64,000 nucleotides of DNA from VRUE01 sp963714155 (GTDB lineage Bacteria; Actinomycetota; Thermoleophilia; Solirubrobacterales; 70-9). The DNA lies in contig OY970236.1 of the NCBI GenBank assembly GCA_963714155.1, positions 1,674,001 to 1,738,000 on the forward strand, in the 5' to 3' direction. This document shows, one piece after another, positions 24,532-33,695 of the stretch (position 1 is its first letter; every line of letters starts with the position of its first letter). A program made the translations under genes and the position numbers. The notes beneath the pieces were generated by a model. That model ran no database searches. It saw only the letters and a program-made list of their open reading frames with translations, and had not been told where the DNA came from.

Positions 24532-25620
24532 GTGGCCTTCGAGCGGACCGTCGCGCACCTCGACATGGACGCGTTTTACGCGTCGGTCGAGCTGCGGCGG
24601 CGGCCGGAGCTGAAGGGAAAGCCGGTTGTCGTCTGTGGCTCGGGGCCGCGGGCCGTGGTGACCACGGCCAGCTATGAGGCGCGCAAGCTGGCCGGCATTC
24701 ACTCGGCGATGCCGGCTGCGGTGGCGCGGCGGCGGCTGCCGGACGCGATCTATCTGCAGCCGGACTTCACCGCCTACCGCGAGGCCTCGGTCCAGGTGAT
24801 GGCGGTGCTGCGCCGCAACGCCGAGACGGTCGAGGTGGTCGGGCTCGACGAGGCCTACATCGACCTCACCGGGATCTTCTCGCCGAAGACCACAATGCGA
24901 AGAATCGCCAGCCAAATTTGTGATCAGACCGGGTTGACCTGCTCTGTCGGCATCTCCGAGAGCCGGATGCTGGCCAAGGTCACCAGTGAGCTCGGCAAGC
25001 CGGCAGGTTTGGTCGTGCTCTCGCGGGAGGAAGCGCTGGAGCGCTTCGCGACCGAATCCCCTGGCCTGATTCCCGGGATCGGGCCGAAGACGGTGAGCAA
25101 GCTCGAGGCGATGGGCATTCGCACCCTGACCGACCTGCGTGCGCAGGACCCGGCGGCGCTCGAGCAATCCTTCGGCCCGCGCCAGGGTCGCTGGCTGCAT
25201 CGCCGCGCCCACCTCGAAGACGAGACGCCGGTCACGGTCGAGCGCGAGACCAAGTCGCAGTCGGCGGAGACGACCTTTGATGTTGACGTCAGCGACCACG
25301 CGGAGATCGAGGCCCACCTGGTCCGGCTCTCCGAGGAGCTTTGCCGGCGGCTGCGCAAGCGCGAGCTGCAGGGCCGCACGATCGGGATCAAGGTGCGGCT
25401 CGATGACTGGACCAACGTCACCCGCTCACACACGGTCGAGGCACCGACCAACGATCCCGCCGTGGTTCGTCCCGTCGCCCTCGACCTGCTGCGCGCCTAC
25501 GACCCACCGCGTCCGGTGCGCCTGCTCGGCGTCCGGGTCGCCGCTTTCGAGAGCGGTGAGACCGTCGAGGCTGAGGTCGCCGAAGAGCGCGACCAGCTGC
25601 AGCTCGGGCTCACCGGCTAG
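24532..25620 (+). CDS. dinB: DNA polymerase IV, Y family
   Basis: 362 residues. Catalytic carboxylates are in HLDMDAFYASVE and GLDEAYIDL. The helix-hairpin-helix PGIGPKTVSKLEAMGI and a little-finger domain follow. The C-terminus DQLQLGL resembles a beta-clamp-binding peptide. It performs error-prone translesion synthesis. It starts with GTG. Confidence 0.93.
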   Translation: MAFERTVAHLDMDAFYASVELRRRPELKGKPVVVCGSGPRAVVTTASYEARKLAGIHSAMPAAVARRRLPDAIYLQPDFTAYREASVQVMAVLRRNAETVEVVGLDEAYIDLTGIFSPKTTMRRIASQICDQTGLTCSVGISESRMLAKVTSELGKPAGLVVLSREEALERFATESPGLIPGIGPKTVSKLEAMGIRTLTDLRAQDPAALEQSFGPRQGRWLHRRAHLEDETPVTVERETKSQSAETTFDVDVSDHAEIEAHLVRLSEELCRRLRKRELQGRTIGIKVRLDDWTNVTRSHTVEAPTNDPAVVRPVALDLLRAYDPPRPVRLLGVRVAAFESGETVEAEVAEERDQLQLGLTG

Positions 25621-25676
25621 GACATTCACCTTCGCTGCTTCGCAGGAGCCCTTATGTCGTGTGCGAAGATCCCCCG

Positions 25677-27104
25677 ATGAGTAGCGACCGGCTGACTGGA
25701 CTGGATTCGTCTTTTCTGCACATGGAGCGCGCTGGCGCTCACATGCACGTCGCCTCGACCAGCATTTTCGAGGGGTCGGCGCCGAGTATCGGCGAGTTCC
25801 GCGACCACATCTCCTCGCGGCTGCACCTGGTGCCGCGCTTCCGCCAGAAGCTGCGCTTCGTCCCCTTCGGCCAGGGCCGGCCGGTCTGGGTCGATGACCC
25901 CCACCTCAACCTCGAGTACCACGTGCGCCAGACCGCATTGCCGGCGCCGGGCTCCGAGGAGCAGCTACGCAACCTCGCCGCGCGGATCTTCTCCCAGCAG
26001 CTCGACCGCAGCAAGCCGCTCTGGGAGCTGTGGCTGGTCGAGGGGCTCGACGGCGACCGCTTTGCGATCGTCGGCAAGAGCCATCACGCGCTCGTCGACG
26101 GCGTCTCCGGAGTCGACATCACCACCGTGCTCTTCGACGTCGAGAAGGAACCGGCCAACCCACCGGCGCTGCCGCCGAAGTGGGCGCCCCGGCCCGAGCC
26201 GACCGATTTCAAGCTGCTCAGCGATTCCCTGCGCGAGCGCGCCACCAGCCCACAGGAGTTCGTCCGCGGGGTGCGCGCGGCGCTGCGCGGACCGCGTCAG
26301 GTCCTGCGTGGGGTCGGGGCGACCAGCAAGGTGATCAGCGCCGGCATGGCGGCTCCTTCGACGCCCTTCAACGTTGAGATCGGCCCACATCGTCGCGTCG
26401 CCTTCGTCCGCAGTGACCTCGGCGCTCTCAAGCAGATCAAGAACCAGCACGGCGGCACGGTCAACGACGTCATCCTCTCGGTCGTCGCCGGCGCCATCGG
26501 CAACTACCTGCGCGCCCGCGGCCACGACACCGAGGACCTCGAGATGCGGGCGCTGGTACCGGTCAGCGTGCGCGCCGAGGAGGAGCGGGGTGCGCTCGGC
26601 AACCGCATCTCGGCGATGATGGCGCCGCTGCCGATCTGGTGCGAGGACCCGGTCGAGCGACTGCACCTGGTAACCGAGATCATGGGTGACCTCAAGGGCT
26701 CCGGTCAGGCGGTCGGGGCGGAGATCCTCACCCGCATCGTCGACTTCGCACCGACCACGATTGCCTCGCAGGCCGCCCGCCTGCAGCCGGCACAGCGCTT
26801 CTTCAACCTCGTCGTCACCAATGTGCCCGGGCCCCAGTTCCCGCTCTTCGTGCTGGGACGGCAGATGGAGTCGATCTTCCCGATGGTGCCGCTGGCCCGC
26901 CGCCAGGCGCTCTGCGTCGGGATCATGTCCTACAACGGCCAGGTCGACTTCGGTTTGATCGGCGACTACGACGCGATGGCCGACCTCGAGAGCTTCGGCC
27001 TCGACCTCGAGGGGGCGATCGCCGAGATCGCCGGTGCTGCGGCCACCGGGTCTCAGGGCAGCAGCCGTGCTGAGACGCGGAACGGCGCGCTGTCGGTCAA
27101 GTAG
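25677..27104 (+). CDS. wax ester synthase/diacylglycerol acyltransferase (WES/DGAT)
   Basis: 475 residues. The active-site HHALVDG (His136, His137, Asp141) lies in the N-terminal condensation-like domain. The C-terminal domain has NDV, NVPGP and the SYNGQVDFGLIGD strand typical of actinobacterial WES/DGAT proteins. It makes triacylglycerol or wax esters for storage. ATG 25677 gives the normal MSSDRLTGLDSSF start. The 3' end overlaps the convergent metalloprotease gene by 52 nt. Confidence 0.9.
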   Translation: MSSDRLTGLDSSFLHMERAGAHMHVASTSIFEGSAPSIGEFRDHISSRLHLVPRFRQKLRFVPFGQGRPVWVDDPHLNLEYHVRQTALPAPGSEEQLRNLAARIFSQQLDRSKPLWELWLVEGLDGDRFAIVGKSHHALVDGVSGVDITTVLFDVEKEPANPPALPPKWAPRPEPTDFKLLSDSLRERATSPQEFVRGVRAALRGPRQVLRGVGATSKVISAGMAAPSTPFNVEIGPHRRVAFVRSDLGALKQIKNQHGGTVNDVILSVVAGAIGNYLRARGHDTEDLEMRALVPVSVRAEEERGALGNRISAMMAPLPIWCEDPVERLHLVTEIMGDLKGSGQAVGAEILTRIVDFAPTTIASQAARLQPAQRFFNLVVTNVPGPQFPLFVLGRQMESIFPMVPLARRQALCVGIMSYNGQVDFGLIGDYDAMADLESFGLDLEGAIAEIAGAAATGSQGSSRAETRNGALSVK

Positions 27105-28423
27105 GCCCAGTCGAGCCGGCGGGCGCTGAAGCCCGAGGCGCTGGTATCGGCATTGACCAGCACCGCCGTCAGCCGCTTGAAGCGACCAGGATCGGCCAGG
27201 CGGACGACCATCCCGCCGCCGCTCTGCTTGAAGTCGAGCCTGCTGACCACCTCCCCTTGGCGCTCGCTGCCGCTGCGACCGACCAGGGCGAGGCCGGCCG
27301 CGACCCCGAGGGGCGCGCTCGCCTTGACGACGATCGCGCGACCGCCGCGAGCGTGCACGTGCAACAGCTGGAAGGTCGTGTGGTTGAGGCTGCGGTCGAG
27401 CACGCGGCCGCTCAGCGGCAAGCTGCCCTGGCGGGCGACGTCGGGGTAGCTGTCGGCCTCGCCGAAAACGGAGTCGGTTCGCCACTCGGGAAGGTCGCTG
27501 GCGAAGCGGGCGAAGTCGCGGCTGAAATTCGAGCCGCCGGCCGCCTCGATCGCTGAGTTGTAAGCGGAGACCGAGAACCCGCCGGGCTTTGTTTGCGCCG
27601 CCCGCGCCCATGCCCGTCGCACGATCGCGCGCCCGTAGCGGTGCGCCAGCCACTCGTTCCAGACCGCCGAGCCGTACTCCTTGATCGAGTTCGCGGTCAG
27701 CGGCGTCTCGAAGCGCTTGACCCAGCGGCGCACGTAGCGCCGGTAATCGTTGATGTCGTCGTAGACCTCGTCCTCCATCCAGACGGCGCTCGACTCGGCG
27801 AACCAGGCGTCCTGGTAGGCGTCGTAGCCGAACTGGAGGATGTGGCTGTACTCGTGGGCGAGCGTCACCTCGAGGTCGTTCTCCGGCGTGGTGCCGGGAA
27901 ACTCGCGCGGGTCGTAGTCGTTGTCGAGCACCAAATAACCGTGCAGGTGGCGGGGAAGCTGGTGCGCCTTCGTGCCCTGGCCGCGGTCCGGCGCCGCGTA
28001 GCCAAAGAGGGCGCCGCCGATCTGGTCCAGGTAGATATCGGTCTTACCGCGCCCCCCACCCTTGCGGCCATCGGACTTCGGCTCGCGCCAGCCGAGCTCC
28101 TCGTTCTCGACCGAGTGGACGTGTTCGGCGACTTCCCCGACCCGGGTGACGTAGTCGGGGATCCCATCGCCGTCAGCGTCGGCCAGGGAGGGAGCGTCGA
28201 TACCCTCCGCCACCCAGTGGACGCAGAAGTGGCGCGTGCAGGAAGGCGAGCGCGGCGCCTCTGGCACTGCGTAGGCGTTGCGGTTCGGGTCGGGGCGGTC
28301 GGTGGGTCGGGCGGCGGGAGCGCGAAATATCCACTGATCGCCGGCACTGGCGCTCGCGGGTGCGGCAGCGAGGATGGCCACAAACGCCAGCGAAGCCCCT
28401 ATCGACCGCCAGCGCGTGCGCAC
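27053..28423 (-). CDS. secreted zinc metalloprotease-like protein
   Basis: 456 residues. A cleavable signal peptide (about 1-27, ending ASASA) is followed by a Cys-pair region. A thrombospondin type 3-like calcium loop DADGDGIPDY lies at 82-91. The zinc site is HEYSH at 190-194, with a downstream WFAES Glu210 as third ligand, a gluzincin-like layout. The second half is beta-rich and may be a binding domain. It resembles MXAN_6640-type putative metalloproteases. The GTG at 28423 is supported by a TAGATT 7 nt upstream. Target proteins unknown. Confidence 0.8.
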   Translation of the reverse strand: MRTRWRSIGASLAFVAILAAAPASASAGDQWIFRAPAARPTDRPDPNRNAYAVPEAPRSPSCTRHFCVHWVAEGIDAPSLADADGDGIPDYVTRVGEVAEHVHSVENEELGWREPKSDGRKGGGRGKTDIYLDQIGGALFGYAAPDRGQGTKAHQLPRHLHGYLVLDNDYDPREFPGTTPENDLEVTLAHEYSHILQFGYDAYQDAWFAESSAVWMEDEVYDDINDYRRYVRRWVKRFETPLTANSIKEYGSAVWNEWLAHRYGRAIVRRAWARAAQTKPGGFSVSAYNSAIEAAGGSNFSRDFARFASDLPEWRTDSVFGEADSYPDVARQGSLPLSGRVLDRSLNHTTFQLLHVHARGGRAIVVKASAPLGVAAGLALVGRSGSERQGEVVSRLDFKQSGGGMVVRLADPGRFKRLTAVLVNADTSASGFSARRLDWAYLTDSAPFRVSARLLP

Positions 28424-28430
28424 TCCGAGC

Positions 28431-28436
28431 AATCTA
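28431..28436 (-). promoter_or_regulatory. candidate -10 TAGATT, leaderless type
   Basis: TAGATT on the minus strand, ending 7 nt before the metalloprotease GTG at 28423. Confidence 0.5.
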
Positions 28437-28507
28437 CATCGAGCCCAGGCGCCTGTGACGGTGCCCGGCGGCGATACTTCAGCCGTGACCTCTCCGAGGA
28501 TGCCGGT

Positions 28508-30178
28508 TTGCGCGTAGCCCTGGCCCAGATCGACCCGACCGTCGGCGACATCGACGGCAACGCGGCGAAGGTCGCCGAGTGGATCGCGCGCGGCGAAGGC
28601 GAGGGCGCCGCGCTGACGATCTTCCCCGAGCTCTGCATCCCCGGCTACCCCGCCGAGGACCTCTATTTGAAGCGGCATTTCATCGCGGCGAACCAGCGCG
28701 CGGTCGAGGAGCTTGCCGCCGGTGTCCGCGGCACAATCGCGCTCGTCGGCTTCGCCGAGCCGGTCGCCGGCGGCGGCGACTTCCGCCACGCTCACAACTC
28801 GCTCGCCGTGCTCGCCGACGGCGCCGTGCAGGCGATCTACCGCAAGAACCGCCTGCCCAACTACTCCGTCTTCGATGAGCAGCGCTATTTCGTCCCTGGC
28901 GATCAGCCGGCGACGATCGAGCTCGCCGGCAGCCGGGTTGGCCTGACGATCTGCGAGGACGTCTGGGCGCCGGGACCGCCGGCTTCGAGCGAGGCGGCCG
29001 CGGGAGCGACCCTGATCGCCAACCCGTCGGGCTCGCCGTACCACCGCGGCAAGGGACGCGAGCGCGAGGCGATGTTCGCCGAGCGCGCCCGCGCTTACGG
29101 TGCCGCTTTTGCCTTTTGCAATCTCGTCGGTGGCCAAGACGAGCTGGTCTTCGACGGGCACAGCCTCATCGTCGACGCGGAGGGCAACATCCTCGCTCGC
29201 GCCGCGCAGTTCGAGGAGGAGCTGCTGGTCTGCGAGCTGCCCTCCCCCGCGCCGGCCGATCTGCGTGCGCCGCTCGCCGATATCGCCGAGGTCTACGCCG
29301 CGCTGACGCTCGGTCTGCGCGACTACGTCGGCAAGAACGGTTTTCACCACGTCGGAGTCGCTCTCTCCGGCGGAATCGACTCCGCCCTGGTCGCCTTGCT
29401 CGCCGTCGATGCGCTCGGGCCCGAGAACGTCAGTTGCGTAGTCATGCCCTCGCCGCATTCGAGTCCTGAAACACAGCAGGACGCGCGGAATATCGGCTCC
29501 AATCTGGGGGTCGAGCTGCTCGAGATCCCGATCGAGGCGGCGATGGCGGAGTACGAGAGCGCCCTGGCGGGTTCGTTCGACAACGCCAACGGTGGCGCTG
29601 ACGCCGAAGAGCCCCTGCCGCGCGACCCGACGCGGCCCTCGGAGCCCGACCTGGCTGCCGAGAACATCCAGGCGCGGATCCGCGGCAACATGATGATGGC
29701 GCTCTCCAACAAGCACGGCTGGCTGATCCTCACCACGGGCAACAAGAGCGAGATGTCGGTTGGCTACGCGACGCTCTACGGCGACATGGCCGGCGGCTTC
29801 GCGGCGATCAAGGACGTGCCGAAGACGCTCGTCTACGACCTGGTGCGCCACCGCAACCAGAGCGCCGGCCGCGAGTTGATCCCGGCCTCGGTGATCGAGC
29901 GCGCCCCCTCGGCCGAGCTGCGCCCCGACCAGCTCGACAGCGACTCGCTGCCGCCCTACGAGTTGCTTGACCGCATTCTCGAGTCCTACGTCGAGCGCGA
30001 CCATGGCCGCGAGGAGATGATCGCCGCCGGCATGCCCGCCGAGGTGGTCGACGAGGTCGTGCGCATGGTCGATCGCTCCGAGTACAAGCGCCGCCAGGCG
30101 GCCCCTGGGATCCGGATCACGCCGAAGGCGTTCGGCCGCGACCGCCGGCTGCCGATAACAAACCGCTTCAGCGGTTAG
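28508..30178 (+). CDS. nadE: glutamine-dependent NAD+ synthetase
   Basis: 556 residues, two domains. The N-terminal nitrilase-type glutaminase has Glu in FPELCIPGYP, Lys in YRKNRLPNY and Cys in TICEDVWAP. The C-terminal synthetase has the ATP pyrophosphatase loop SGGIDSAL and KSEMSVGYATLYGD. It makes NAD+ from deamido-NAD+. The TTG at 28508 is the only start that leaves the conserved LRVALAQIDPTVGD strand at the N-terminus. The stop overlaps the convergent thioesterase stop. Confidence 0.93.
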   Translation: MRVALAQIDPTVGDIDGNAAKVAEWIARGEGEGAALTIFPELCIPGYPAEDLYLKRHFIAANQRAVEELAAGVRGTIALVGFAEPVAGGGDFRHAHNSLAVLADGAVQAIYRKNRLPNYSVFDEQRYFVPGDQPATIELAGSRVGLTICEDVWAPGPPASSEAAAGATLIANPSGSPYHRGKGREREAMFAERARAYGAAFAFCNLVGGQDELVFDGHSLIVDAEGNILARAAQFEEELLVCELPSPAPADLRAPLADIAEVYAALTLGLRDYVGKNGFHHVGVALSGGIDSALVALLAVDALGPENVSCVVMPSPHSSPETQQDARNIGSNLGVELLEIPIEAAMAEYESALAGSFDNANGGADAEEPLPRDPTRPSEPDLAAENIQARIRGNMMMALSNKHGWLILTTGNKSEMSVGYATLYGDMAGGFAAIKDVPKTLVYDLVRHRNQSAGRELIPASVIERAPSAELRPDQLDSDSLPPYELLDRILESYVERDHGREEMIAAGMPAEVVDEVVRMVDRSEYKRRQAAPGIRITPKAFGRDRRLPITNRFSG

Positions 30179-30582
30179 TCACGCTGCGGGATCGGCCGCA
30201 CCGCGATCGTCATCTGGGCGAGAGCGCAGAGACGATCCTCGGCGTCGCGAACCTCGGCGTCCCAGACCCAGGTCGTGCGGCCGCGGTGGCGGGCGTTGGC
30301 TTGAACTTCGGCATGACCCTCGGTGACCGGTCGGATGAAGCTGACGCTGATCGACTGGCCCATCGCCATCATTCCGTCGCCCATGACCGCCAGAGCGGTT
30401 GCGCGCGAGCAGACGCTCTCGACCAGGGCCGACATCACGCCGCCGTGCAGGAGGCCGACCGGCTGGCGCAGCTCGTCGCGCATCGGTACCCGCACCCGGG
30501 CATGGTCCGGATCGTCGTCCAGCCATTCGGTGCCGAGGAGGGCGTCGAAGTGCGAAAGCAGCCCGCGTGGATCGTCGGCCAT
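30175..30582 (-). CDS. hotdog-fold thioesterase, PaaI-like
   Basis: 135 residues. QPVGLLHGGVMSALVES is the hotdog helix signature, and the SISVSFIRPVTEG strand follows. It hydrolyses acyl- or aryl-CoA thioesters. A TAAGCT hexamer 7 nt before the ATG fits the start. Divergent from the HTH-membrane gene with 60 nt between starts. Confidence 0.88.
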   Translation of the reverse strand: MADDPRGLLSHFDALLGTEWLDDDPDHARVRVPMRDELRQPVGLLHGGVMSALVESVCSRATALAVMGDGMMAMGQSISVSFIRPVTEGHAEVQANARHRGRTTWVWDAEVRDAEDRLCALAQMTIAVRPIPQRD

Positions 30583-30589
30583 CGGCGCC

Positions 30590-30595
30590 AGCTTA
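30590..30595 (-). promoter_or_regulatory. candidate -10 TAAGCT, leaderless type
   Basis: TAAGCT on the minus strand, ending 7 nt before the thioesterase ATG at 30582. Confidence 0.45.
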
Positions 30596-30629
30596 ACCTC
30601 AGCCACGCCTCTCCGGGGGGTGGCTCGCG

Positions 30630-30635
30630 TAGGCT
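30630..30635 (+). promoter_or_regulatory. candidate -10 TAGGCT, leaderless type
   Basis: TAGGCT ends 7 nt before the GTG at 30643. Confidence 0.5.
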
Positions 30636-30642
30636 TCCGGCG

Positions 30643-31572
30643 GTGGGGTTGACGGACGACCAGAAGGCGATGCTTCGCCTCCTCGCGCAGCGCGAGGAGG
30701 GCTACGACGATATGGCGGCGCTGATGGGCATCAGCGTCGCGGAAGTGCGCGAGCGGGTAAAAGAGGCGCTCTCCGAGGTTGACGAGCCGCCAGTCGCCGA
30801 GGAGGAGCCAGCGCCACCGCCGCCCCCCCCGGTTCCCGAGCCCCCGGCAGCGGCCGAGACGCCCCAGCCCGTCGCCGAGCCCCCCGTCGTGCCGGACCCG
30901 AGCCCCCCGGTGCCAGCGAAGCCGAGCAGCGAGCCTGCACCGCAACGGCCCGTCGGCAAGCGCTCGGGCCAGATTCCCAACCTCAAAGTCCCCAAAGACC
31001 GCGGCGCCCTGATTGGCCTCGGCGCCGGCGTCCTCGTCGTCCTCGCGCTGGTGATCGTGCTGGTCGTCGGTGGCGATGGTGGCGGCTCTGACTCGACCGC
31101 CACCTCGGGCGAACAAAGCCTGGCTGAAAACGCCAGCGCGCCAGCCGAAAACAAGAATCTGACCCAGGCCGTGCTCAGCGCCGACGATGGCAGCGACGCC
31201 AGCGGCCAAGCGATCTTTGGTCGCTTCAAGAAAAAGGTCCTGCTGCAGGTCACCGGCGAAGGGCTCGATCCTTCGGCCGACGGCGAGTCCTACGGGGTCT
31301 GGCTCTCGCACTCAGGCGACGCGATGGTGCCGGTCGGTACCGCCAAGGTCGATGACTCCGGCCAGCTAGCCGCCCGCTTTGAAGTACCGGCGGCGGTGCT
31401 GGTCCTCGTCGCCCGTGCTGCCTTTGACGAGATCGAAGTCACCCGCACCTCCGACAGTCGGCTCAACGTAGCGATCGCCAAGGCGCGCAAAACCGAAAGC
31501 GAATCGACCTACAAGGGCACCCCGGTGCTCAGCGGCAAGATCACCGGCCCCCTGGTCGGCGCCGGTAAGTAA
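30643..31572 (+). CDS. HTH - proline-rich linker - membrane helix - extracellular domain protein
   Basis: 309 residues. Residues 1-43 look like a sigma-70 region 4-type helix-turn-helix (LTDDQKAML...DDMAALMGISVAEVRERV). A Pro/Glu/Ala-rich linker spans about 45-105, one membrane helix about 122-143, and the rest is a secreted beta domain. That domain has LQVTGEGLDPSADGESYGVWL, reminiscent of the RskA-type anti-sigma C-terminal domain. The layout suggests a membrane-tethered regulator that could sequester or present a DNA- or RNA polymerase-binding module, which is inference. No sigma factor gene is adjacent. Confidence 0.65.
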   Translation: MGLTDDQKAMLRLLAQREEGYDDMAALMGISVAEVRERVKEALSEVDEPPVAEEEPAPPPPPPVPEPPAAAETPQPVAEPPVVPDPSPPVPAKPSSEPAPQRPVGKRSGQIPNLKVPKDRGALIGLGAGVLVVLALVIVLVVGGDGGGSDSTATSGEQSLAENASAPAENKNLTQAVLSADDGSDASGQAIFGRFKKKVLLQVTGEGLDPSADGESYGVWLSHSGDAMVPVGTAKVDDSGQLAARFEVPAAVLVLVARAAFDEIEVTRTSDSRLNVAIAKARKTESESTYKGTPVLSGKITGPLVGAGK

Positions 31573-31578
31573 CACGCG

Positions 31579-31630
31579 GCTGAGCCGGCCAAGCAGATCA
31601 AGGACGCAGAGATGCGCCGGTCGGCTCAGC
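31579..31630. terminator. candidate bidirectional hairpin between convergent genes
   Basis: GCTGAGCCG at 31579-31587 pairs with CGGCTCAGC at 31622-31630. It lies between the HTH-membrane gene and the convergent FAD oxidase, and the right arm includes that gene's stop. Its loop holds CCAAG-N5-CAAGGACGCAG (31589-31609), also found in the hairpin at 33696-33804. No U-tract. Confidence 0.55.
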
Positions 31631-33251
31631 TGAGCAGCTTGCCGGGGTTCATGATCCCGGCCGGGTCAAGTTGATCCTTGACCGCGCGCAGCACGTCCAG
31701 GCCCGTCGCCCCAACCTCGGCCTCCATGTATGGCGCGTGGTCGCGGCCGACGGCGTGATGGTGGGTGATCGTGCCGCCGCTGGTGACGATCGCCTCGCAG
31801 GCGGCGCGCTTGACCCCGCGCCAGTGCTCGACTTCGGCGCCTTGGCGCGAACGGGAGATGAAGGTGAAGTACAGCGATGCCCCGTCTGGGTAGGCATGTG
31901 AGAGGTGGCAGAAGACCAGGCCCGGGGTCCCCTGTTCGGCAAGCGAGTCGCGGATCGCGCCGCCGACCGCCGTGTGTAGCTTGGCCAGCTCGCTCCAGGT
32001 GTGCGAAGTCTCCAGTGTCTCGACCATCGCCCCCATGCCCATCAGCGTGTCGCGCAGGTAGGGCCCCTGGTAGCGGCCGTGCTCCCAGGAGTTGCCAGCT
32101 GACTGCCCGAGGTAGACGGCGCCGCCGCGACGCAGCTCGCGCACGCTGAGCGCCCGGCGCCGCGCCACTGACTCTTCCTCCCCCTCGAGGCCGACGATGA
32201 GCAGGCAGCCACCGCGCCGTTTGCGCAATCCGAGGTAGCCGCCAAAAAGAGTGCCGGCAACACCGCGCGGCCCGGAGAGTGCCAGCGAGACCTCGGTCTC
32301 CTCCTCGTCAGAAACCCGGATCACATCCGGCAGGCCGGGTCCCTGGGCGAGCGCGCGGACGATCTCCGCCCCCGCCTCGAAGCTCTCGGTCATCCAGGCC
32401 TCGTAGCGGCGCTGCTTGGGAGCGGGCCGCACCCTCACGGTCACGTCCGGGATCACTCCGAAGGCGCCCTCGGAGCCGATCACCAGCTCACGCAGGGCCG
32501 GCCCGGCCGCCGTGTGCGGTGTCTCCAGCGTGCGCAAATCGCCAGCCGGCGCGAGCAGGCGCACCGAGCTGACCAGCGAGTCGAAGCGGCCGTAGCCACT
32601 CGAGGCCTGCCCGGCCGAGCGGGTGGCGGCGAAGCCGCCGATCGTCGCGTACTCAAAGGACTGCGGATAGTGGCCGAGGACCAAGCCGTGCTTGCCGAGC
32701 TCTGCTTCGGCCTCGGGACCGCGCAGGCCGGCACCGAGGCGAGCCGTGAGCGAGTGGGAATCGACCTCGACGTCTCGCAGGCGGGCCAGGTCGAGGCTGA
32801 TCACCCGATCGCATGATCCCCGCAGCGGCTCAACGCCACCGACGACGCTTGTCCCACCGCCAAACGGGACAACTGCAACGCCTTCCGTCGCGCAGAGCTC
32901 CAGAACGCGTTTCACCTCGGCCGCGTTGGCTGGGAGCACAACCGCGTCGGGGGCGGTATCGAGCTTTCCGGAGCGCAGGCGGGCGAGGTCGACGTAACCG
33001 CAGCCGGTGGCGTGGCGCAGCCGGTCCTCAGCGCCGGCGAAGACGCTCTCCTCGCCGACTGCCTCGATCAGGGCCGGCGGCAGGGACTGGGCCGGCGGTA
33101 GGGCGAAGTTGCCGAGCTCGGGAAGCGCGGGCGCGCCCTGCAGATCGCCGATCCGCCCGCGCAGGGTCGCGAGCGCCGGGCCGTCGAGCTCGGGCGCGAT
33201 CGAGGGGTCGCCCCACCCCCACCACTTCGAGTCGCGGCGCGGACTGTTCAC
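31626..33251 (-). CDS. FAD-linked oxidase of the alkyl-DHAP synthase type
   Basis: 541 residues. The PCMH/VAO-family FAD domain has PFGGGTSVVGG and the IGGFAATRSAGQASSGYG stretch. The C-terminal cap carries THHHAVGRDH near the end, the active-site signature of alkyldihydroxyacetonephosphate synthase-like proteins. It could function in ether lipid synthesis or as another FAD oxidase. The start overlaps the upstream SRPBCC gene by 4 nt. Confidence 0.85.
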   Translation of the reverse strand: MNSPRRDSKWWGWGDPSIAPELDGPALATLRGRIGDLQGAPALPELGNFALPPAQSLPPALIEAVGEESVFAGAEDRLRHATGCGYVDLARLRSGKLDTAPDAVVLPANAAEVKRVLELCATEGVAVVPFGGGTSVVGGVEPLRGSCDRVISLDLARLRDVEVDSHSLTARLGAGLRGPEAEAELGKHGLVLGHYPQSFEYATIGGFAATRSAGQASSGYGRFDSLVSSVRLLAPAGDLRTLETPHTAAGPALRELVIGSEGAFGVIPDVTVRVRPAPKQRRYEAWMTESFEAGAEIVRALAQGPGLPDVIRVSDEEETEVSLALSGPRGVAGTLFGGYLGLRKRRGGCLLIVGLEGEEESVARRRALSVRELRRGGAVYLGQSAGNSWEHGRYQGPYLRDTLMGMGAMVETLETSHTWSELAKLHTAVGGAIRDSLAEQGTPGLVFCHLSHAYPDGASLYFTFISRSRQGAEVEHWRGVKRAACEAIVTSGGTITHHHAVGRDHAPYMEAEVGATGLDVLRAVKDQLDPAGIMNPGKLLS

Positions 33252-33694
33252 GTCAGCGCCCGCTCTAGTCCATCGAGCGCTTCGTCGAGCAGCGCTCCCT
33301 GGCCGCGCCGCATCATCGGCGAGCCAAGCCGCGAGAGCCCACGGAGCGACTGCACGGCGCTGATCGCCACCTCGGTTCCCGGCTCGCCATCGTTCAAGAC
33401 CACGTCAATCGCGTAGCGCCGCAGGTGCCGCTCAAACGGCGTCCCGACGAGCTGCTGCTCCCAGCCGAAGCGCTCGCCGCCGATCGACTCGGTGCAGCGG
33501 AAATCGGCCCGCACCCCACGGCCCTCCGCTGTTCCCAGCACCTTGGTCCACTGCGAGCCCACACCCTCCCCCTCGACGCTCTCAACCCGCATCGTGCGTG
33601 GCCACCAGCGCGCCAAGTTGTAGGGATCCGAGATCAGGTCCCACACCTCCGTGGTGTCGGCGGAAATCTTTCTTTTTTTAGTTATTCGAGGCAT
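33248..33694 (-). CDS. SRPBCC (START-like) domain protein
   Basis: 148 residues, a polyketide cyclase/dehydrase-like helix-grip fold: VWDLISDPYNLARWWP near the N-terminus and a long C-terminal helix. Such proteins bind hydrophobic ligands. The start lies one base beyond the large inverted repeat at 33696-33804, so access of ribosomes may depend on that structure. Coupled by a 4-nt overlap to the FAD oxidase. Confidence 0.75.
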   Translation of the reverse strand: MPRITKKRKISADTTEVWDLISDPYNLARWWPRTMRVESVEGEGVGSQWTKVLGTAEGRGVRADFRCTESIGGERFGWEQQLVGTPFERHLRRYAIDVVLNDGEPGTEVAISAVQSLRGLSRLGSPMMRRGQGALLDEALDGLERALT

Positions 33695-33695
33695 T

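Noticed and set aside
27593..28507. Plus-strand extension upstream of nadE
   Set aside because: Antisense to the metalloprotease and unlike NadE. The family N-terminus begins at 28508.
28424..30004. Minus-strand extension upstream of the metalloprotease
   Set aside because: Antisense to nadE. The signal peptide and TAGATT hexamer place the real start at 28423.
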